Origin: Pseudoscleropodium purum
Lineage: Eukaryota > Streptophyta > Bryopsida > Hypnales > Brachytheciaceae
Reading direction: 5' to 3'
NCBI GenBank assembly: GCA_963969395.1
Contig: OZ017796.1
Coordinates: 39,112,243-39,176,242 of the forward strand
DNA: 64,000 bases
Numbering within the stretch: the first letter of the stretch is position 1; each line of letters begins with the position of its first letter. The notes below the pieces were generated by a model that was given only the letters and a program-made list of their open reading frames with translations, was not told the DNA's origin and ran no database searches. This document shows, in pieces, positions 49,021-61,657 of this stretch. Both the position numbers and the translations under genes were made by a program.

Positions 49021-50850
49021 AATATTCTCTTTGGCTTGGCAAAAATTGCAATGGTGGGACTAATTTGCGACTAATTTGATCAAATGCAGTATAAATTCAG
49101 TATATTTCGTCAAAAAATACCACATAGAATAAGGTGATTAGTTTAGATTTGATATGGAAATTCAATTTCAGCACTTCCTTGTTGAAATTGACCCTCGAGT
49201 ACTAACACAAGTAAATTCAACTAGTGCAAGAGTTCTAATAGAATAAGATTCTAAACACTAAAAATTTGGATAATTTTGTATGAATGTGATCTAATTAATG
49301 TGAACCTTTAAAAAAAAATGCAAACCACAATTGAGTGAAAGTTATAGTATTTGAAACAAGAATAAAAATATTGTGGAGCATTCTATGCTCAATTTATCTA
49401 AAATACTATAAATTATTGTATTAGTATGAATTTACTTTATACCTATAATACACTAATTGGATTAAATTGTATAGGAGAACACATATTTAGTATCTATAGA
49501 ATATTTATTTGAGGGAAATTAGCACCATACAACTATGTCTTACAAAATATTACAATTATTCACTATGATATATTAGTATCACACACATTAACTTCTAAAG
49601 GCCCAAGGCCTTTTTGAATTTTAAGAACATCATTGCTTTTGAAGTGTTATAGATATAAATGTTAGTAAGGTATAAAAATCTCAACTATACAATTTTGTAG
49701 TGTATGTGTTGTACATGATGTGAATCAAATTTGGAGTCATTTGACCACATAGATTGCAAGATTATAATATTTTAGTGTTGAAAAAGAATGCTAAAATTTT
49801 CCTAGCAACACATTTGAAGGTGAAATTCAATTTCTTAACTTACTCAAATGAAAAAACTTGAAGCTATGAAGTGATTCAAAACCAATATACAAACACATTG
49901 GTGAAAAAAACATCATTCAATTGATTCATTACATCTACAAAATGGCTTTGAAATGTCAAAAAAATAGCAAGCAAAGTTGCCAAAAACACATCTGAGGTTG
50001 AACCACCTTCTACTAAAACGATTCTTAGTTACTCATATCTTCTTGGATTGATATGAAATTTTGGCCACACAAACTAGAACTAATATGTGCAACTTTTTGA
50101 ATTTTTGTTGTTGAAAACAAATATTACATGAAGAAAAACAAGCCAATGAAGTTCATTGTAATCCAAGAATATCAGGATTTTGAACTTCGAATTGCTTCCA
50201 AACATTCCAAACAACTTGGATTGACATGAAAATTTTACCATTGTTACTAGACTTCAAGGAGAACATAATTCAAAAAAAATTATCGAAAAACTAACATTGG
50301 ATGAAATACATACAAGCTCCTAAAGTTGCAACCATCAAATGCAGTTTGGTGGATTGAAATTATGGATTTCTTTTGTTTGCTTTTTGGTGCTAGATTGCAC
50401 TAGAAAAAAAAAATTGGCTAATAAATGGCAAGAAAAAATGAAGTTTTTTGCCATAAAACTTCAAATTGCAAAAAAAACTTGAATGAAGTTGCCAAATTGT
50501 GGATGAAAATAGAATTATTGACATGTGATATGTACTAATCTCATATTTTCTATCCAACATGTCAATGAATGTTGAAATTTGGAGCATCACTATAAAATTT
50601 CATATTGCCACTTTGGCACCCTACAAAAAATGATAAAAAAAAAACTTTGAACTCAAATAGAACTTTGATTGGCTTACAAAAAATGAGTTCATTTGGGATT
50701 GATTTGAAAATTTTACCACACAAACTAAAAGAGAGAGCGCAAATTCCCCAACAACTATGATTGAATTCAGACATTGGATGCAAAAATTACAACATTTGAA
50801 TTGGACTTGAAAGTACGTGAGGATAATGTATGGACAGTACACTTGTAATT
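49021..50850. other. AT-rich intergenic DNA with a lone TTAA end and internal repeats
   Basis: A family A end TTAACTTCTAAAGGCCCAAG starts at 49588, but no right end is seen. At about 50045, 50215 and 50695 the theme GGATTGATATGAAATTTT recurs with variation and is followed each time by CACAAACTA- or TACTAGA-like sequence, suggesting a diverged tandem array of 170-480 bp spacing. Confidence 0.4.
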
Positions 50851-52872
50851 GTCATGCATTGTAATACAGTAACCAAAAGTTAATGCAAATGTTTCTTTCC
50901 CATCCTTCACAAGTCTCAGATTCTAACAAGCAGGATGCCTCAATGCTGCAATCAACAGCTGATATCCGAAAATTGACAGTTATTGACAGAGTTACCATTC
51001 ATTTTGAAGATCTCTGTTCATTCAGGCATGATCTCAATGACATTGTGAAATTTTCTGGGCTATGGAGGGAGATTCTAGAAATCACTCCAAATTGGATCCA
51101 ATGTGACCACACTGCCAACATCAAAAGTATTCTTCTCTCATCATTATTGGATGATAATAATAATAATAACAATAATAGTAATCTCCACCTGAGTTAGCAT
51201 GAGTACTCACTGAATGCCTCAATCACCTCCATGTCAGGGCCAAGCCAAGGATAGTGGTGATAAGTTACTGGTGAAAACACTGACATTCTCACTCCACTCC
51301 TTTCGTGATTTACTGGCCAGGAACTCAGTATGGTGATGTAAAATCTGGGGTAAAATAATACCTCTGTTGAGATGCCTTGGATTCTTGGAATGGAACAAAA
51401 GATGCAGCCAATGAGGCAGAACTACTGTTTCACTTTGAGCACTTGAAATTTTTCCTTCAGCTGTCAAACAGGAGAACCACAGAGGACTGAATCTGAGAGA
51501 TCTGGGAATTCAGCTACCCTTGAAAGAACACATGACATGATGATAAAATCCATTGGAAGAAAAGAATTCATCACATGGTCCACATGACCAAAAGTCCATA
51601 ATAATTCAGAAAAAGTTAATAGAAGGCTCCAAAGTTCAAACCTGACCTAGCATCCACAACAAACTGAATAATGACACAGCAAAGGTGACCCCAAATTGCA
51701 CACAATTATCAATGGAGTTCTCTGACAACGTGATGGAAGAGTATTGTATGCGTTGTACTGCACAAGTCATAATAGAAAAGTCGTTCTGGTGATGAGCACA
51801 GAAACAAGTCATGTAAAACCCTGTTTCATACTTGTCAACCTCCATACCACCAAATTTGAAAGCAAACAGGATTCGATCCATACGTCCCGTCATAAGGGAG
51901 GGTTGAGAAATCCAGAATGTGCTATTTAGAATGAAGTCACAAAAGGAGCTATAACTGTAAAGCCAACTGAAAAGAAAAGAAAAAAATTGAGCTCAAGCCA
52001 AAGCCAGTCTGAAACCCTCCTCTCTGGACCAATAGATTCCGAAAATAAAGCTAAGCACAAACTCACGCAAAAATCTCGCACATAAACTTGCTGAACTCCC
52101 TGAATACAATGTGAAATCACATGATTCGAACCATGGTCACGCACCTCTGCCTTTCATCAATAAGGAATTACCATAAAGAAAAAAAAAAGACAGACACCCT
52201 AGCTCTGCAGTACTTCTAGAATCCGCACCCCTCCCAGAATCCCCAGCACGCCCCTCCAAGATGCACACCTCGTAAGCAAACAAACAACCATGCAGAAGAG
52301 ACATTGAACTCGCTAAGAGCGAACCATCGACTGCAGTGGGAAGAATGCACCCGAAGAAACTAGAGACGGAGTGAACTGCAATTGGCAAAAAAATAGGTAC
52401 TACACTAAGGGACAACTCTCGTTGCCCGCATTCTATTGGGTGACAACCATACTGAGAGACCCATTCCAAGAAGTAGGCATCAGTCTGTCCCATGAATATC
52501 ACTATAACGCTGCCTCTATAGGCAAGGTTACCAAACGTTACATCTACAAAAACAGTAAATGTCCATAATAAGCTGCACATGGAAGTAATAGTATACTGGC
52601 AGTGACCTCAACACCGCTGCTGTCTTAAGTACACCCCCCTGCGGTAAAGGGCTGGCTCCTCCACTAAACCGAGTGACTGGTGAAAAAGGATCACCGAACA
52701 GCCCAAGGCCGAAAGAAAATGAAGAAGAAGAAATAAACACAAACCCTACAGATTCATCTACAAACTGTAGCAATTGTTCGAATGTACTGGCCTAACCTTG
52801 CATGCGGGCCAGGGACCTGCTGCAAATCCAGACAACACCTGGAAACGCACTAGGGGACAAACCAAAACGCCG
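50851..52872 (-). other. Probable long, perhaps spliced, 3' UTR of the CID7-like gene
   Basis: The composition matches the gene island and changes to AT-rich near 50850. Frames such as 52137-52580 (147 aa, minus) and 50883-51197 (plus) have no recognisable domain. An ATAATAATAAT microsatellite lies at about 51149-51178. A 2-kb 3' UTR is long, so a separate non-coding transcript or an unrecognised gene is possible. Confidence 0.35.
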
Positions 52873-55704
52873 TCATCTTATGATGATGCGAAGCATGCCA
52901 GCTTGGGGCTCCGTGAATTGCAAATGCTCCTCCTCCAGCAAGTACCTCTGCACAGCTGCTGGTAACCGAGAGGGAGTCCGAGAACCCTTCGTATGGTGAC
53001 CTGTACCCACACAGATGAACACATGCGCTCGCTGCCTTGTGCTTCTGACGTTGTAACGCAATTGCGCAATCTCACGTTTCAACAACGGGATTGCTTCGCC
53101 CACGTGCAGGCCGTGTAAGTCGATCAGCTGCGGCTGCCCTGGCGCGTTGTTGCTATTTACAAAACCGTTCGAGTTTCTGCACGGATCACAACCCACAATC
53201 AAATCCACAGTTCGCCGTCATCATCAAACCCAGGACATGCGTCCCTCAAGTCAAAAAAACAACGGTCAGCAGACCCAGCAGTTCGCAAGACAAAGATTCG
53301 ACGGGAAGTGTAACAGAACCTTTGCCAGAAGATGGCCTCCCCAGCCTTACTGTGGGCAGCTTTCATCTGCTCATTGTGCCACTGGCCCTTGGCACTCAAC
53401 TCCTTGGCCAGAGCTTTGTTGCCAGTGAGATACGCCTGTCTCGCCTGTGCAACCAATCGTGCACACAAGTCTCAGCGCACCATTTGTAAAAAGAATTCCG
53501 GAAAACAGCAGCATGAACGTTCGGGTATCACACTCAGCAGGTCAGTCGACCTTTGAAGACTCCATTGTCGAGAGGGGATGATACCAAGTTCAAACTGACT
53601 AAAAAATCAGACCCCAGGAGACTCTGTGCAACCACTATCTCCGTCTACAGGACGCTCTGGGAAACGCTCGACAGAATTCGTCCAAAATCAGACGCAGTCT
53701 ACGAAAACCGAATGCACTGACTAAAAAGAGGATACAAATCACTCTGCCACAATTCAAATACACATCCAACAAAAGAGAGTAGGAACGATGCGAACGTCTC
53801 AGAACTTGGAAACTTGAGTGGGGATCCCATAACCAACCTCGTTCTGGAACGCTTTCCGAATCTCCCCAAAACATACATACCTGATCAAAATACGCATTTC
53901 GGACTCGTGCGTGATCCCGAGCTTCCTCTCTCATATCTGCATACATGTTCGCTGCAACGCAAATGACGCGTCAACAGACGGCTATAAAAGTCCGGAAAAA
54001 ACTGAAACACATGCTTCATGGATTTCAAGATGCTGATACTTAGCAGACAAACTTTGAGGACGCTCACCAACAGAGTCTCCGGTCTCCAGCCAAGTTGTAG
54101 GCGCCTGAACTTCATGCCCATGCAGGTGAAACGGATCCAGCCTTTCACTTGGTGCAACCCTGGATTCGCGTGGATATCCGCCGACGCCAGGACCTTGCGA
54201 CAGTCCCCGAAGAGAGAGGTCCGCTCCGCCATTCCGCTCAAACTGTAGCTGGGCAGCTTGTTGCTTCCTCACAGCCGCAGCAAAATCCGGGACCGGCCTA
54301 GACTCTCCCACCGACGCTCGCCCAGACAGTTGGGGCCGGCTCACGTTCTCAAGCCCTGACAAAGCCGGGAAATCTCGTGACGAAGGAGGTGCGGGTGCAG
54401 CTGGCTGCTGAAACTGCCGTACCGAGGCGCCCTCGTTCTGCAACTGCAACATGCGCAATCACCGTACACAGCATTCAAATCCAGTCAACCACAAGGAATG
54501 CTCGCTAAAGAAGCACGAACCATCATCCAAAACCTTCACTAAAGCAAGACGCACACCAACAGGAACACAAAAGAATCAGGACAGAAGCCCACGTTCTGCA
54601 CCTGCAAGATGCACACAAGTATGGTACACAGCATCCAAATCGAGTCAAGCAGTCCAAACTCTACCACTATCGACACCGGAAAAGAACACACACAGGAGTA
54701 GACCCATCCTCCAACTTGGGCTCTAACCAATCCCAAAATATGTCACGTTATTCGAAGCACGACCGGAGTACAAGCGGGTGGATCCGTACCTCAAGCTCCG
54801 AGAGCATATCCATGGTCAGAGCCAAATCACCACCATTCGCGTAGTAAATGTCGGCAAGACTTTCAGACGCGAAACCAGGAAACTCGGCAGCCAGAACAGT
54901 CACGGGATCAACCACTTCGCTCAAGTCTTCGGGAAACGTGAGATCGGACCCGCCCCACTCCGTCAAAGCGCCGACACTCTCGTTGCCATCACTCCAACCG
55001 GGCTGCTGTTGCCGGCTCACGCTCACACCAGAACCCCGGAGCTCCGGCATGTACGGCCGGGCATAGCCAGTCGAGCTCGAACCCTCGGCACCAACACCGT
55101 AACGAGGGCTGTACGGGGCCGCCCTCGCCGAAGCATTCGGATTCACTCGCTCGTCGTAAACAAAATGATCTCCTTGCAACGCACTTCCAACACCTCCACC
55201 CGACCAGTTGCTGGAACCAGCAGGAACCTCAACAGACTCTTCGTAGTCTGTTGGTGTGCTCTCCACGAAGTCCCCAAAATCGAAATCAGGCATCAGGTCG
55301 TCTGGAAGCTGAGAGCGGCAGAAACGGCGATACTCGTCGTCGGAAGCGTTGGAGTTGCTGGAATTGGTCCTATCCAGTCTGGAACCTGCACTCTCTTTCG
55401 TGGGAGATTTCTCGGGCTCCCAGTCTTGGGTCGTGGAGGGAGATTTCCAGGCGCTGGGGACGAACTCGGCGGCATTCGGATTCAGATGGGTGCGGGCAGA
55501 GGAGGTGGAGGTGGAGCGAGACAGGCTGAATTGGCTAGGCGGAAACACGGCGCTCGGCTGGTTGATGGGGTGAGGACTCGGGTCGACAGATAAGGTGGAC
55601 ATACTGGCAGCAAGACCTTCATCGGAACCCAAACCATTGCTTGTTGCTCCCATTTTATAAGACGACTCGCGAACCTCTCGACCATTATAACCCATGGCAA
55701 ACAT
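52873..55704 (-). CDS. PAM2-CUE-DUF1771-SMR protein, CID7-like
   Basis: Homologue of Arabidopsis CTC-interacting domain proteins (CID5/6/7 group), which bind the PABC domain of poly(A)-binding protein through PAM2. Five exons: 54790-55704, 54068-54443, 53881-53951, 53320-53444 and 52873-53176. All introns are GT-AG and the frame is kept through 596 aa. Domains: PAM2 (LNPNAAEFVPSAW) at 74-86; CUE, a ubiquitin-binding fold, at about 264-305; DUF1771 (YADMREEARDHARVRNAYFDQ onward, with GNKALAKELSAKGQ) from 434; SMR from about 513 with IDLHGLHVGEA and GTGHHTKGS, a domain linked to nuclease activity in other families. The first in-frame ATG is 55704, but those at 55695 (better context) and 55653 would give 593 or 579 aa. 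Exon 2 has tandem acceptors 6 nt apart (start 54443 or 54437). Confidence 0.92.
54432..54700 (-). repeat. Duplicated exon 2 acceptor in intron 1 of the CID7-like gene
   Basis: The exon 2 acceptor region (about 54432-54520) has a diverged copy at about 54590-54700, 155 bp upstream in the gene. Shared blocks: GTTCTGCAACTGCAA against GTTCTGCACCTGCAA, then GTACACAGCATTCAAATC against GTACACAGCATCCAAATC, then AGTCAA. The copy keeps TTGCAG acceptors and reads LQVQNVG where exon 2 reads LQLQNEG, but meets a stop after about 20 residues. Confidence 0.7.
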
Positions 55705-57170
55705 AACAACTACACCGACCTTCAACCCTAAACGAAGCTTCAGATTCAAGCTCCGCCCTCTGGATCTTAGTTCGCAGCTACAGCTTCGAGGTACATAACG
55801 CAATCCTTACGCGAACATCCGCAGCTCCTGCAACGACAGAGGAAGCGTTGAAAAAATCAAACAACGGGACTCAGGAACTCACCATCCCAAACAGAACCCG
55901 AATTCAAACAAGGATTGTGGGTCTCGACGAGCATCAATCCAAAATGAATCAGACCAACGAAACGTTCACAACCAAAAAGGGACATTCGGATGGCGAATCC
56001 AATCCACCCACCAAACATCGGCCACTTATCCAAAAAGACACATCGACGGCATCCCCATGCCGGACTCTCGCAACGAAATCGAAATTCACTCCAAACAACA
56101 ATTGATCAAGTGGGAACTCCGGAGCACGAGACGGAACAGTAATACATATCACACGCCAACACTCCAGCTGGAGACGGAACAGTAATACATATCACACGCC
56201 AACACTCCAGCTGGAGACGAAACGGGACCGCAAACCCCGAAACCATCAGAAACCCTAACCCATCCCGCGCGAGCTCACACCTCGAAAATTGGAATCCAAC
56301 CATCTGCGCGGCAGCCTGCTGCTGCCCCTGACCACCCAGAATCTCTCGCCCCCTCTCGCCCCTACTCCAACATCAAATGCATCCCATCCTACCCAGAACC
56401 CAAAACACAGCTGCATGCTACGACCCAACGACACGCTTTGTCCCCAATTCCAAACCCCCGCCGCGAAAAACCACGTCTCCTTGACCGAAATCGAAGATCA
56501 CACGCATCCCTTCGAAATGCAACCCCCGAACCCACCACCCCAGAAGAAACAGAGCTGCGGGGGAGGTCCAGCCGGCACCCTAGTGACGACCCCACGACGG
56601 CATTGCCCAATCCCCACAGGGAGAGAATGCGAAGCAACCGAAGAGCACTACAAGCGAGCCCCGAGAGTCGTTTACCTTATCTGCACTTGCGGTCACGCTG
56701 CCTCCCTTGCCTGCAGGGATGGTCTGATTGAATCTCGTCCTCTGCTGTCAACCGATCTTGAGAGGGAAACCCCTCGCCATGACAAAAAGAAAGGCTGTGC
56801 GAGGCCGATGCGATTTAAGGTCAAATTGTTTGGGGAGTGGGAGTCTCTCGAAGTGCTGACGACATTGAATTGGCGAGCGATGGCGATGTTGAAGGATGAT
56901 GATGGTGTGCTTCTCCTCGTCGCCGCTTGCGGCCACAGGAACGTACCTCGGACAAAGGGAGTGCAAGCGCCTGCTGCGGGTCGGGAACCGGGGCTTTCAT
57001 GAGCGGGGAGAGGAGAGGAACGGGGTTCCCGTCTGTGGGGACGTGGTTCCCGTGAGGCGCGGGGGCATCTTTGCAGCCCCACAAGGCGAACCCTCACTCT
57101 CACTCCCCCTCGTTCTAGGGTGCGGCACGTGGCAGGGGCTGTCGCTCACTGACCACACTTAACTTACTAG
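55705..57170 (-). promoter_or_regulatory. Leader and promoter region of the CID7-like gene
   Basis: GC-rich tract ending sharply near 57170. A donor ATAAG|GTAAAC at 56676/56675 and an acceptor TTGCAG just upstream of GAGCTGCGG (near 55829) suggest a leader intron of about 0.85 kb. Two short upstream ATG frames follow the acceptor. A telo-box AAACCCTAA is at 56250-56258 and a G-box CACGTG at 57126-57131. A 237-residue plus-strand frame (56289-57002) spans the region, has no recognised domain and is probably an accident of GC-rich DNA. Confidence 0.5.
56128..56222. repeat. 43-bp direct tandem repeat, about 2.2 copies
   Basis: GAGACGGAACAGTAATACAT starts at 56128 and again at 56171, and GAGACGAAAC starts a third partial unit at 56214. 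The two full units appear almost identical, so the duplication is recent. It lies in the presumed leader intron of the CID7-like gene. Confidence 0.8.
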
Positions 57171-59742
57171 TAAGTTCTCCAATTGTCTCAAGTTTTGGAA
57201 GGGTGTGTGTACAAGATTTTTTGAAGTTGATAGCTTAGGGATTGTTGAGAGAGGAAAATGATTTAATAATAATTTAAGTTTAATAATAATTTAAGTTTTT
57301 ATTCAACCTTGGTTTTTACATGATTAGGATATTTGAGACTAAAATCTTTTTATGCCTTAAGTTCTAAAGTTCAGTTGAACTTATTGGTAGTTTGGAATGT
57401 TCTTTGTCATTATTTGGTAATAGTAGAATTCTACAAGTGATCAATTAACTACAAATTTCATCGGTAAATTAGTTTTTATTTTTACTATAAACTATATATG
57501 CAACATTCTATTGTTACTAGTTATGTTAGTTGGAAGATTTAATTTGAGGCTTATTTAAGCGAAAATGGTGCTGAATTTTAGAAATATTTTACAAGTTTTT
57601 TACTTGATCAAGTATTTAAGAACCCCTCATTGTAAAACCTTGATCATGAAACTTTTAGAATGTTCATTTGCAATGAGGCATGTGTAAATTGGTTTTAGAT
57701 CTCAAAATCAATTGATCAATTCACAGTAATTTAGAGGTCTTTGGAGGAAGGGATAGAAGTAGTAATCTAATAGCAATAGATTTGTCCAATGATACAAATA
57801 AAAGATATAGAGCATAGAAAGGAATTGAGGTGGAGTAGAAGGTTCAATTTTATTTTATAATTTTGACAAGAATAGACAAATGAATTTAGAAATTGAAATT
57901 TTTTGTCTTCCAAACATATAATATAGAAATGGTATTTTAAATCAACCTTGGTTGCAAACATCTTGTGGACTAAAAAGCATATTCTAAACAAATGGCTAAT
58001 GTTTTATGTTTTTAAAAATATTTTCAACAGATTGGCAATGACATGTGTAGTTGTTGGTTGCAATGCCATTTACTTTAACTACTATATTCCATTGAAGATT
58101 CTCTTTTCAAATTATAATGTAAATAAAGGTGCTAAATTTATAAAACTAGATATGAGACTAATATTCAAATCTAATGGTAAAGAATACAAAAAAACTTGTT
58201 GAAGCAAAGGCTTGTTGTTGATTGTTATGTCTTTTATCTAAACCCCTACTATATAGAGAAATTATAAGTACTATATACATGTAGATCAATAAGCAAATAG
58301 GGTTTCCTTTTTGAGACAAAAGTTGTTCAAAAAGATATATTTGAAATATCTAGGGAATTTGGCAATGTATTATTCTCAATTGATGAAATTGCTAAATTGC
58401 TTCAAAAATCTTAGGATAGTATTGCTCTTTGAGATCAATGTACATATTTTTGAATGAATAATGAATTTTCATTCACATTTTGTATATTTCATATATTTCT
58501 ATGGATGTAAATATCTTAATTTCTTCATCAAATATATAACTTTAATTTAAAGGCTTCAAAATATAAACAAATATATAAAATTTTATTAGTTTATAAAAGT
58601 ATAAAATGCAAAAAGATTAAATTTAGATGCACTATGCTCAATTGAAGTCTAAACTATTAAAGTAGGAGGTACTTAAAGCACTCTAGTCCTAAAAGTGTTT
58701 TCTAAGGAAAGGTACATTTTGCTTTTTCATTGCAACTGCAATATTTTGATAGTATACATTTCAAAGGATAGGCACTTTTGGTAAACATTGCATTTCAACT
58801 TCAAAAATTCATAACTAATTCCACATAACTCCAAAAATATGAAATGACTGAAGTTTGATGCTAAGTCCATTTGTCTTTCAAAGAAAATTTATTGAAAAAT
58901 ATTTTAAGAAATCTATCCTCTTAAATGGGTGTTTTTTAGACCTCCTACTTTACAACACAATTACTATGCTTTGACTTGAGATGGCAAGCTAAGACACTAC
59001 CCTTGAGTTGGTAGTCATTGGCTTGGCAATTGTTGTGTCTTAGAGATCACATTAGGAAAAAAATGAAGCCACAGGAGGGTTGCGAGTTTGGGGGGAATGA
59101 TTTCAAGTGCTAATCCGTTGGTTGCCTGTGCACGGTGTCCAATGTCCAAGTTGGTACTACTGGTGCTAGCACAACTTTGGGAAATATGAAGATGGTTTGC
59201 CAGAAATTCAAAAAATTCATTAAAAACCCACTAGGCAAAGTACCAACTCATCATTTGAACATTTACATTCAAGCCAATTTTCAAAGGTAAAATGAAGAAA
59301 TTTATTCATTGATGCATAATGAGATTAAAGTGTAGAGAAGTCATTTTCATAATGAAATCCATTGTTCATTTTGAATCTTCAAAAGGTATGTGATAGATTG
59401 AAGGTGAGAGTTTGATTGCTCATTGTCAAAATATAGGTGAAGCTTTTACATACCTATATATCCTATATTGGTTGCTTTTCCTCCCACCACCTCACTTGTA
59501 TAAGTATCTTTCTTCGACCCTCCATCACATTTCATGATTACAAATGTGACTCATTTTCAAGGTAACTCTTTCTCAATTTGATGGATTCTAAAACAATTAT
59601 AATTTTCACTTAAGTGCCGAATTCTTGAAAATTAAATAATGAAGTGTTGAACTTTATTTTTGAACTTTAATTAATTATTCGGCACCAAAGTGCCAAATTT
59701 GCTATCCAAGTACGGTAGTTGTCAAAATGGGAAAAGAACTAA
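57171..59742. other. AT-rich intergenic DNA with repeat fragments
   Basis: A perfect 17-bp tandem duplication TAATAATAATTTAAGTT lies at 57264-57297. Fragments shared with 28780-29000 (at 58690-58910), 9885-10000 (at 59335-59440) and 14045-14115 (at 59460-59520) are present. No gene is recognised. Confidence 0.45.
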
Positions 59743-60039
59743 CACTACAAGAAAATGATTGTTTTATGATTGCAAAATATGACTACAATGAGTCACAAAA
59801 TCAAGAAATGTGATTCAAGCAGAAATCATTGTAGATGGTCACGATATGATTGGGCTAATTCATTCATGAGTCATTCATTTTTAGTCATATGATTGGTGAG
59901 TCATATTTGTAGTCATATAGATTTGGGAGTATAATAAACCATTTTTAGACGTATTTTGCCAACATGGTGTATATGTTGACTATCTTTGGAAGCTTGACTT
60001 TTTCATGAGTTGCCCGGACAAAATAAAAAAATCCTATGT

Positions 60040-60420
60040 GGAATATGATTCACTATAGTCATATTTTGGTTGACGTGGAATATGACTGCAATGAATCATA
60101 TTTTGAGTATTATGGAATATGACTACAGTGAGTCATATTTTAAGTGATATGAAATAATAGAATATAACTATAGTGAATCATATTTTGAGTGATATGAAAT
60201 ATAATTGCGGCAAGTCATATTTTAAGTAATTTGGAATATGATTGTAGTGAGTCATATTTTAAGTGATATGAAATAATAGAATATGACTATAGTGAGTCAT
60301 ATTTTGAGTGATATGAAATATAATTGCGGCGAGTCATATTTTAAGTGATATGGGATATGAGTGTAGTGAGTTATATTTTGGTTGATGTAGCATATGACTA
60401 TAGTGAGTTATTTTTTTGTT
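60040..60420. repeat. Subterminal minisatellite inside the CACTA element
   Basis: Units of about 36-46 bases containing AGTGAGTCATATTTTAAGTG and GAATATGACTATAGTGA recur about nine times. A higher-order unit of 119 bp repeats once (GAAATAATAG at 60151 and 60270). TGACT...AGTCA within units makes small dyads that could bind transposase. Confidence 0.75.
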
Positions 60421-60599
60421 CAAGCTAGTACTAAAAGATAGTAAGAAGTAAAAACTAAGATATAACAAGAGGCAACAAAAACTAAAAGTAAAAACCAATA
60501 AGAAGCAAGAATAAGACAAGTTAAGATGCAATAAAAGATAATAAGAGGCAAGAAATAACAAACAATAGGAAATAATGTCTAAAAGACAACAATTATACA

Positions 60600-61150
60600 A
60601 AAGTTAAGATTCAACTTGAGGAAACAATCTTTAAACAATAACCTTGAAGTAACAATTTTGAAGCAATAATTAAGAGACAACAACTAAAAAACAATAACAA
60701 ATTAGCAACAACTTTGAAGCAACAACAAACCAACAACAACTAAAAAACAATAACAAATTAGCAACAACTTTGAAGCAACAACAAACCAACAACAACTAAA
60801 AATAAAAAACTAAGAAACAACAACAAAGAAGCAACAACTAACTAACATCAATAAATTACTTAACAACAACAAACTAACATCAATGAAGAAACAACAATAA
60901 ATTACTTAACAACAACTAACTAACATCAATAAATTAACAACAACTACAAAGCAACAACTATGAAACAACAACAAATTAACAACAACTGTAAAGCAACAAC
61001 AAACTAACAATGACTAAGATGTAAGAAGCAACAACATATTAGTAACAACTAAGAAACAACAACTAGAACCTCAATAACTAAACAACGACAACTAAAACAC
61101 AACAATACAACAATTAGAACTTCAAAAAACAAAAGAAACAAGAAGAAACA
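60600..61150. repeat. CAA-rich degenerate tandem repeat inside the CACTA element
   Basis: Long strand-biased stretch of CAACAA words. A unit of about 57 bp containing CAACTAAAAAACAATAAC occurs twice in a row (near 60680 and 60737) almost unchanged. The G-poor plus strand has no coding frame. Confidence 0.65.
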
Positions 61151-61657
61151 AGAGTTAAAAAGCAACAAAAAACAAAGAAAATGAAGCAAATGAAGTGGCA
61201 GCTAAGGTTTCAAAACCCTAAAAAATGACAGCTAGGATTTCAAGATCCCCCCAAAACAATGGCTAGGATTTTACAATTTTGAGCAATAATTTAATTACAT
61301 TTTTTTAGGTTGCCCAAATTTTTAGAAGGTTGCTAAAAAAAACTTCAAAAAAATGTGAACCTACAAAAATGTGACTATAGAAAATGACTATATGTTGTCA
61401 TATATGCAAAAATATAATTGACAAATATGACTGGTGTTCCCGTAATATGTTCCCTATGGTTCCCTAAGAATGTTTTGTTGTTCCCTGTGCATATATACTA
61501 TACACCTATGAAGTATGAAGACAAAATATGATTGCCAATCATATTTGCAGTCATGTTTTTTCCAAAAGTTTTGGAATTCTAAAATATGACTACGAGCAGT
61601 CACCAATCATACTCAATTATATTTTTGCAATCATAAAACACTCAAATCTTAGTAGTG

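Larger units (their letters stand above)
59743..61657 (+). mobile_element. Non-autonomous CACTA-type (CMC/En-Spm-like) transposon
   Basis: Left end CACTACAAGAAAATGATTG; the reverse complement of the right end CACTACTAAGATTTGAGTG. Both then continue with TTTTATGATTGCAAAA, giving inverted repeats of about 40 bp. A 3-bp duplication TAA flanks it (59740-59742 and 61658-61660). CACTA ends and 3-bp duplications define this superfamily. The left third carries many TATGACT or AGTCATA subterminal repeats, also typical. The 1.9 kb holds no transposase frame, only minisatellite and CAA-rich sequence, so mobility would depend on a relative elsewhere. Confidence 0.9.

Noticed and set aside
52120..52142. 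GGTTCGAATC-like sequence resembling a tRNA B box
   Set aside because: The flanking stem does not pair as a T-arm, and no other tRNA parts surround it.
52137..52580. 147-residue open frame, minus strand
   Set aside because: No domain, and it falls in the GC-richer tract just downstream of the CID7-like stop codon. Treated as UTR.
54778..55593. 271-residue open frame on the plus strand
   Set aside because: It lies antisense to the first coding exon of the CID7-like gene, whose frame carries PAM2 and CUE domains. The antisense product has no domain.
56289..57002. 237-residue open frame on the plus strand
   Set aside because: It spans the GC-rich leader and promoter region, has low-complexity proline-rich composition and no recognised domain. 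Long frames are expected by chance in such composition.
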